From assembly GCA_943735955.1 (NCBI GenBank), contig OX030958.1:1-64000 (forward strand): DNA of 64,000 bases, given 5' to 3'. Positions 61,901 through 64,000 of this stretch are shown here, one piece after another. The position numbers and the translations under genes are program-made. The notes beneath the pieces are model-generated. The model was not told the origin of the DNA. It worked only from the letters and a program-made list of their open reading frames with translations, and ran no database searches. Source of the DNA: Piscicola geometra (Eukaryota; Annelida; Clitellata; Hirudinida; Piscicolidae). Every line of letters starts with the position of its first letter. Position 1 is the stretch's first letter.

Positions 61901-63830
61901 AGGTGGTGCAAAGTGGTGCAAAGTGGTGCCAGGTGGTGCAAAGTGGTGCAAAGTGGTGCCAGGTGGTGCAAAGTGGTGCAAGGTGGTGCCAGGTGGTGCA
62001 AAGTGGTGCAAGGTGGTGCCAGGTGGTGCCAGGTGGTGCCAGGTGGTGCCAGGTGGTGCCAGGTGGTGCAAAGTGGTGCAAGGTGGTGCCAGGTGGTGCA
62101 AGGTGGTGCCAGGTGGTGCCAGGTGGTGCAAAGTGGTGCAAAGTGGTGCCAGGTGGTGCAAAGTGGTGCAAAATGGTGCCAGGTGGTGCAAAGTGGTGCC
62201 AGGTAGTGCAAGGTGGTGCCAGGTGGTGCAAAGTGGTGCAAAGTGGTGCCAGGTGGTGCCAGGTGGTGCAAGGTGGTGCCAGGTGGTGCAAAGTGGTGCC
62301 AGGTGGTGCAAAGTGGTGCAAAGTGGTGCCAGGTGGTGCAAAGTGGTGCAAGGTGGTGCCAGGTGGTGCAAAGTGGTGCCAGGTGGTGCCAGGTGGTGCA
62401 AAGTGGTGCAAAGTGGTGCCAGGTGTTGCAAGGTGGTGCCAGGTAGTGCCAGATGGTGCCAGGTGGTGCAAGGTGGTGCCAGGTGGTGCAAAGTGGTGCA
62501 AAGTGGTGCCAGGTGGTGCAAAGTGGTGCAAAGTGGTGCCAGGTGGTGCAAAGTGGTGCAAGGTGGTGCCAGGTGGTGCAAAGTGGTGCAAGGTGGTGCC
62601 AGGTGGTGCCAGGTGGTGCCAGGTGGTGCCAGGTGGTGCCAGGTGGTGCAAAGTGGTGCAAGGTGGTGCCAGGTGGTGCAAGGTGGTGCCAAATGGTGCC
62701 AGGTGGTGCAAAGTGGTGCAAAGTGGTGCCAGGTGGTGCAAAGTGGTGCAAAATGGTGCCAGGTGGTGCAAAGTGGTGCCAGGTGGTGCAAGGTGGTGCC
62801 AGGTGGTGCAAAGTGGTGCAAAGTGGTGCCAGGTGGTGCCAGGTGGTGCAAGGTGGTGCCAGGTGGTGCAAAGTGGTGCAAAGTGGTGCCAGGTGGTGCA
62901 AAGTGGTGCAAGGTGGTGCCATGTGGTGCAAAGTGGTGCCAGGTGGTGCAAGGTGGTGCCAGATGGTGCCAGGTGGTGCAAAGTAGTGCAAGGTGGTGCC
63001 AGGTGGTGCAAAGTAGTGCCAAGTGGTGCCAGGTGGTGCAAAGTGGTGCAAAGTGGTGCCAGGTGGTGCAAGGTGGTGCCAGGTGGTGCCAGGTGGTGAC
63101 AGGTGGTGCAAGGTGGTGCCAGGTGGTGCAAAGTGGTGAAAAGTGGTGCCAGGTGGTGCAAAGTGGTGCAAGGTGGTGCCAGGTGGTGCAAAGTGGTGCC
63201 AGGTGGTGCCAGGTGGTGCCAGGTGGTGCAAGGTGGTGCCAGGTGGTGCAAAGTAGTGCAAAGTGGAGCCAGGTGGTGCAAAGTGGTGCAAAGTGGAGCC
63301 AGGTGGTGCAAAGTGGTGCAAAGTGGTGCCAGGTGGTGCAAAATGGTGCGAGGTGGTGCCAGGTGGTGCAAAGTGGTGCCAGGTGGTGCCAGGTGGTGCA
63401 AAGTGGTGCAAAGTGGTGCCAGGTGGTGCCAGGTGGTGCCAGGTGGTGCAAGGTGGTGCCAGGTGGTGCAAAGTAGTGCAAAGTGGAGCCAGGTGGTGCA
63501 AAGTGGTGCAAAGTGGAGCCAGGTGGTGCAAAGTGGTGCAAAGTGGTGCCAGGTGGTGCAAAATGGTGCAAGGTGGTGCCAGGTGGTGCAAAGTGGTGCC
63601 AGGTGGTGCCAGGTGGTGCAAAGTGGTGCAAAGTGGTGCCAGGTGGTGCGAGGTGGTGCCAGGTAGTACCAGATGGTGCCAGGTGGTGCAAGGTGGTGCC
63701 AGGTGGTGCAAAGTGGTGCAAAGTGGTGCCAGGTGGTGCAAAGTAGTGCCAAGTGGTGCCAGGTGGTGCAAAGTGGTGCAAAGTGGTGCCAGGTGGTGCA
63801 AGGTGGTGCCAGGTGGTGCCAAGTAGTGAC
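52976..63830. repeat. Distal part of array B with alternating landmark subtypes
   Basis: Landmark GTGACAGGTG comes in two contexts. In type 1 it is followed 40 bp later by GTGAAAAGTG; in type 2 it is followed directly by two GTGCAAAGTG units. Type 1 occurs at 52976, 54776, 57336, 58946, 60896 and 63096. Type 2 occurs at 53896, 55516, 55906, 56506, 58066, 60066, 61636 and 63826. Apart from the 55.5-56.5 kb cluster the two types strictly alternate, so the effective repeat here is a dimer of roughly 1.6-2.2 kb. Confidence 0.75.
55905..57104. repeat. Perfect 600-bp tandem duplication inside array B
   Basis: Sequence from about 55905 to 56504 appears identical to 56505-57104 on line-by-line comparison. 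Both copies begin with the private variant GGCGACAGG (a GTGGCGACAG context), seen nowhere else in the window, and both carry AAATGGTGCC units at the same places. Identity breaks just before 55890 on the left and at about 57105 on the right. Confidence 0.85.
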
Positions 63831-64000
63831 AGGTGGTGCAAAGTGGTGCAAAGTGGTGCCAGGTGGTGCAAAGTGGTGCAAGGTGGTGCCAGGTGGTGCG
63901 AAGTGGTGCCAGGTGGTGCAAAGTGGTGCAAAGTGGTGCCAGGTGGTGCAAAGTGGTGCAAGGTGGTGCCAGGTGGTGCAAAGTGGTGCCAGGTGGTGCC

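Larger units (their letters stand above)
10111..64000. repeat. Array B: 10-bp minisatellite of about 5,389 units, partial at right edge
   Basis: Three units make up nearly all of the array: GTGCCAGGTG, GTGCAAGGTG and GTGCAAAGTG (plus strand). The fourth combination, GTGCCAAGTG, is rare and mostly follows GTGCAAAGTA. Minor variants used as landmarks are GTGACAGGTG, GTGAAAAGTG, GAGCC, GTGTTGCAAGG, TAGTACCAGATGG and CCAGGTAAGGCC. Units start at positions ending in 1, then 0, 9, 8, 7 and 6 after five 9-bp units at 12291, 13500, 15279, 16838 and 24317. From 24326 to the window end the 10-bp register never changes. The consensus units have no stop codon on the minus strand in any phase, so all three minus frames are open for thousands of codons and give a decapeptide like HHLAPPGTTL. 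CpG is almost absent. Confidence 0.98.

Noticed and set aside
10138..63826. Hundreds of plus-strand frames translating as VVPGGARWCK-type repeats
   Set aside because: They are shadows of the same 10-bp units. They end at variant units such as AGTAGTGCAAAG and have no conserved start, exon signal or codon bias.
21114..63881. Minus-strand open frames of up to 14,255 codons across array B
   Set aside because: The consensus 10-bp units have no stop in any phase, so all three minus frames are open. The variants recur by unit position rather than codon position, so there is no sign of coding constraint.
1..64000. CRISPR array
   Set aside because: Repeats are contiguous with no spacers, and there are no cas-like genes.
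10111..64000. Telomeric repeat or Chi-like recombination hotspot
   Set aside because: The units do not match TTAGGG- or TTAGG-type telomere repeats, and GGTGGTGC is not the Chi octamer. Chi also has no established role in eukaryotes.

Overview
This 64-kb window is eukaryotic DNA dominated by tandem repeats. No bacterial-type gene, operon, RNA gene, insertion sequence or CRISPR array is visible. Abundant (ATC)n and (GGT)n microsatellites, phase-matched GT-AG exon signals and satellites tens of kilobases long suggest a metazoan with a repeat-rich genome. A crustacean or another microsatellite-rich invertebrate or basal vertebrate would fit, but the species is a guess.

Layout. (1) 1-8893: an AT-rich 21-bp minisatellite (array A), open at the left edge of the window, with higher-order copies of about 797 and 1,091 bp. 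(2) 8894-9302: an impure GGT/GAT tract with 17-bp subunits and a 258-bp internal duplication. (3) 9303-10110: the only complex sequence. On the minus strand I read two exons, 10025-10110 (86 nt) and 9347-9579 (233 nt). A 445-nt GT-AG intron filled with GAT-type microsatellite separates them. The exons join in phase and give about 106 residues of an unidentified protein: a helical, charged segment with 82% G or C at third codon positions in the first exon, then a low-complexity hydrophilic linker. (4) 10111-64000: a 10-bp minisatellite (array B) of about 5,389 units, open at the right edge. Its units are mainly GTGCCAGGTG, GTGCAAGGTG and GTGCAAAGTG. It has nested higher-order duplications of 270 to 3,830 bp.

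How the parts relate (inference). The window looks like the interior of a minus-strand gene whose introns have been invaded by satellites. Array B would occupy the intron upstream of the 86-nt exon (at least 53.9 kb). The GGT tract and array A would occupy the intron downstream of the 233-nt exon (at least 9.3 kb). The 3' splice site of the 86-nt exon appears to be the last, mutated unit of array B, and its 5' splice site is the first unit of a (GAT)n tract. In the sense orientation array B almost lacks AG and GT dinucleotides.

The very long open frames across the arrays (up to 14,255 codons) arise because the repeat units contain no stop codon in any phase. I do not annotate them as genes. 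I did not recognise the host gene, and no search could be run.
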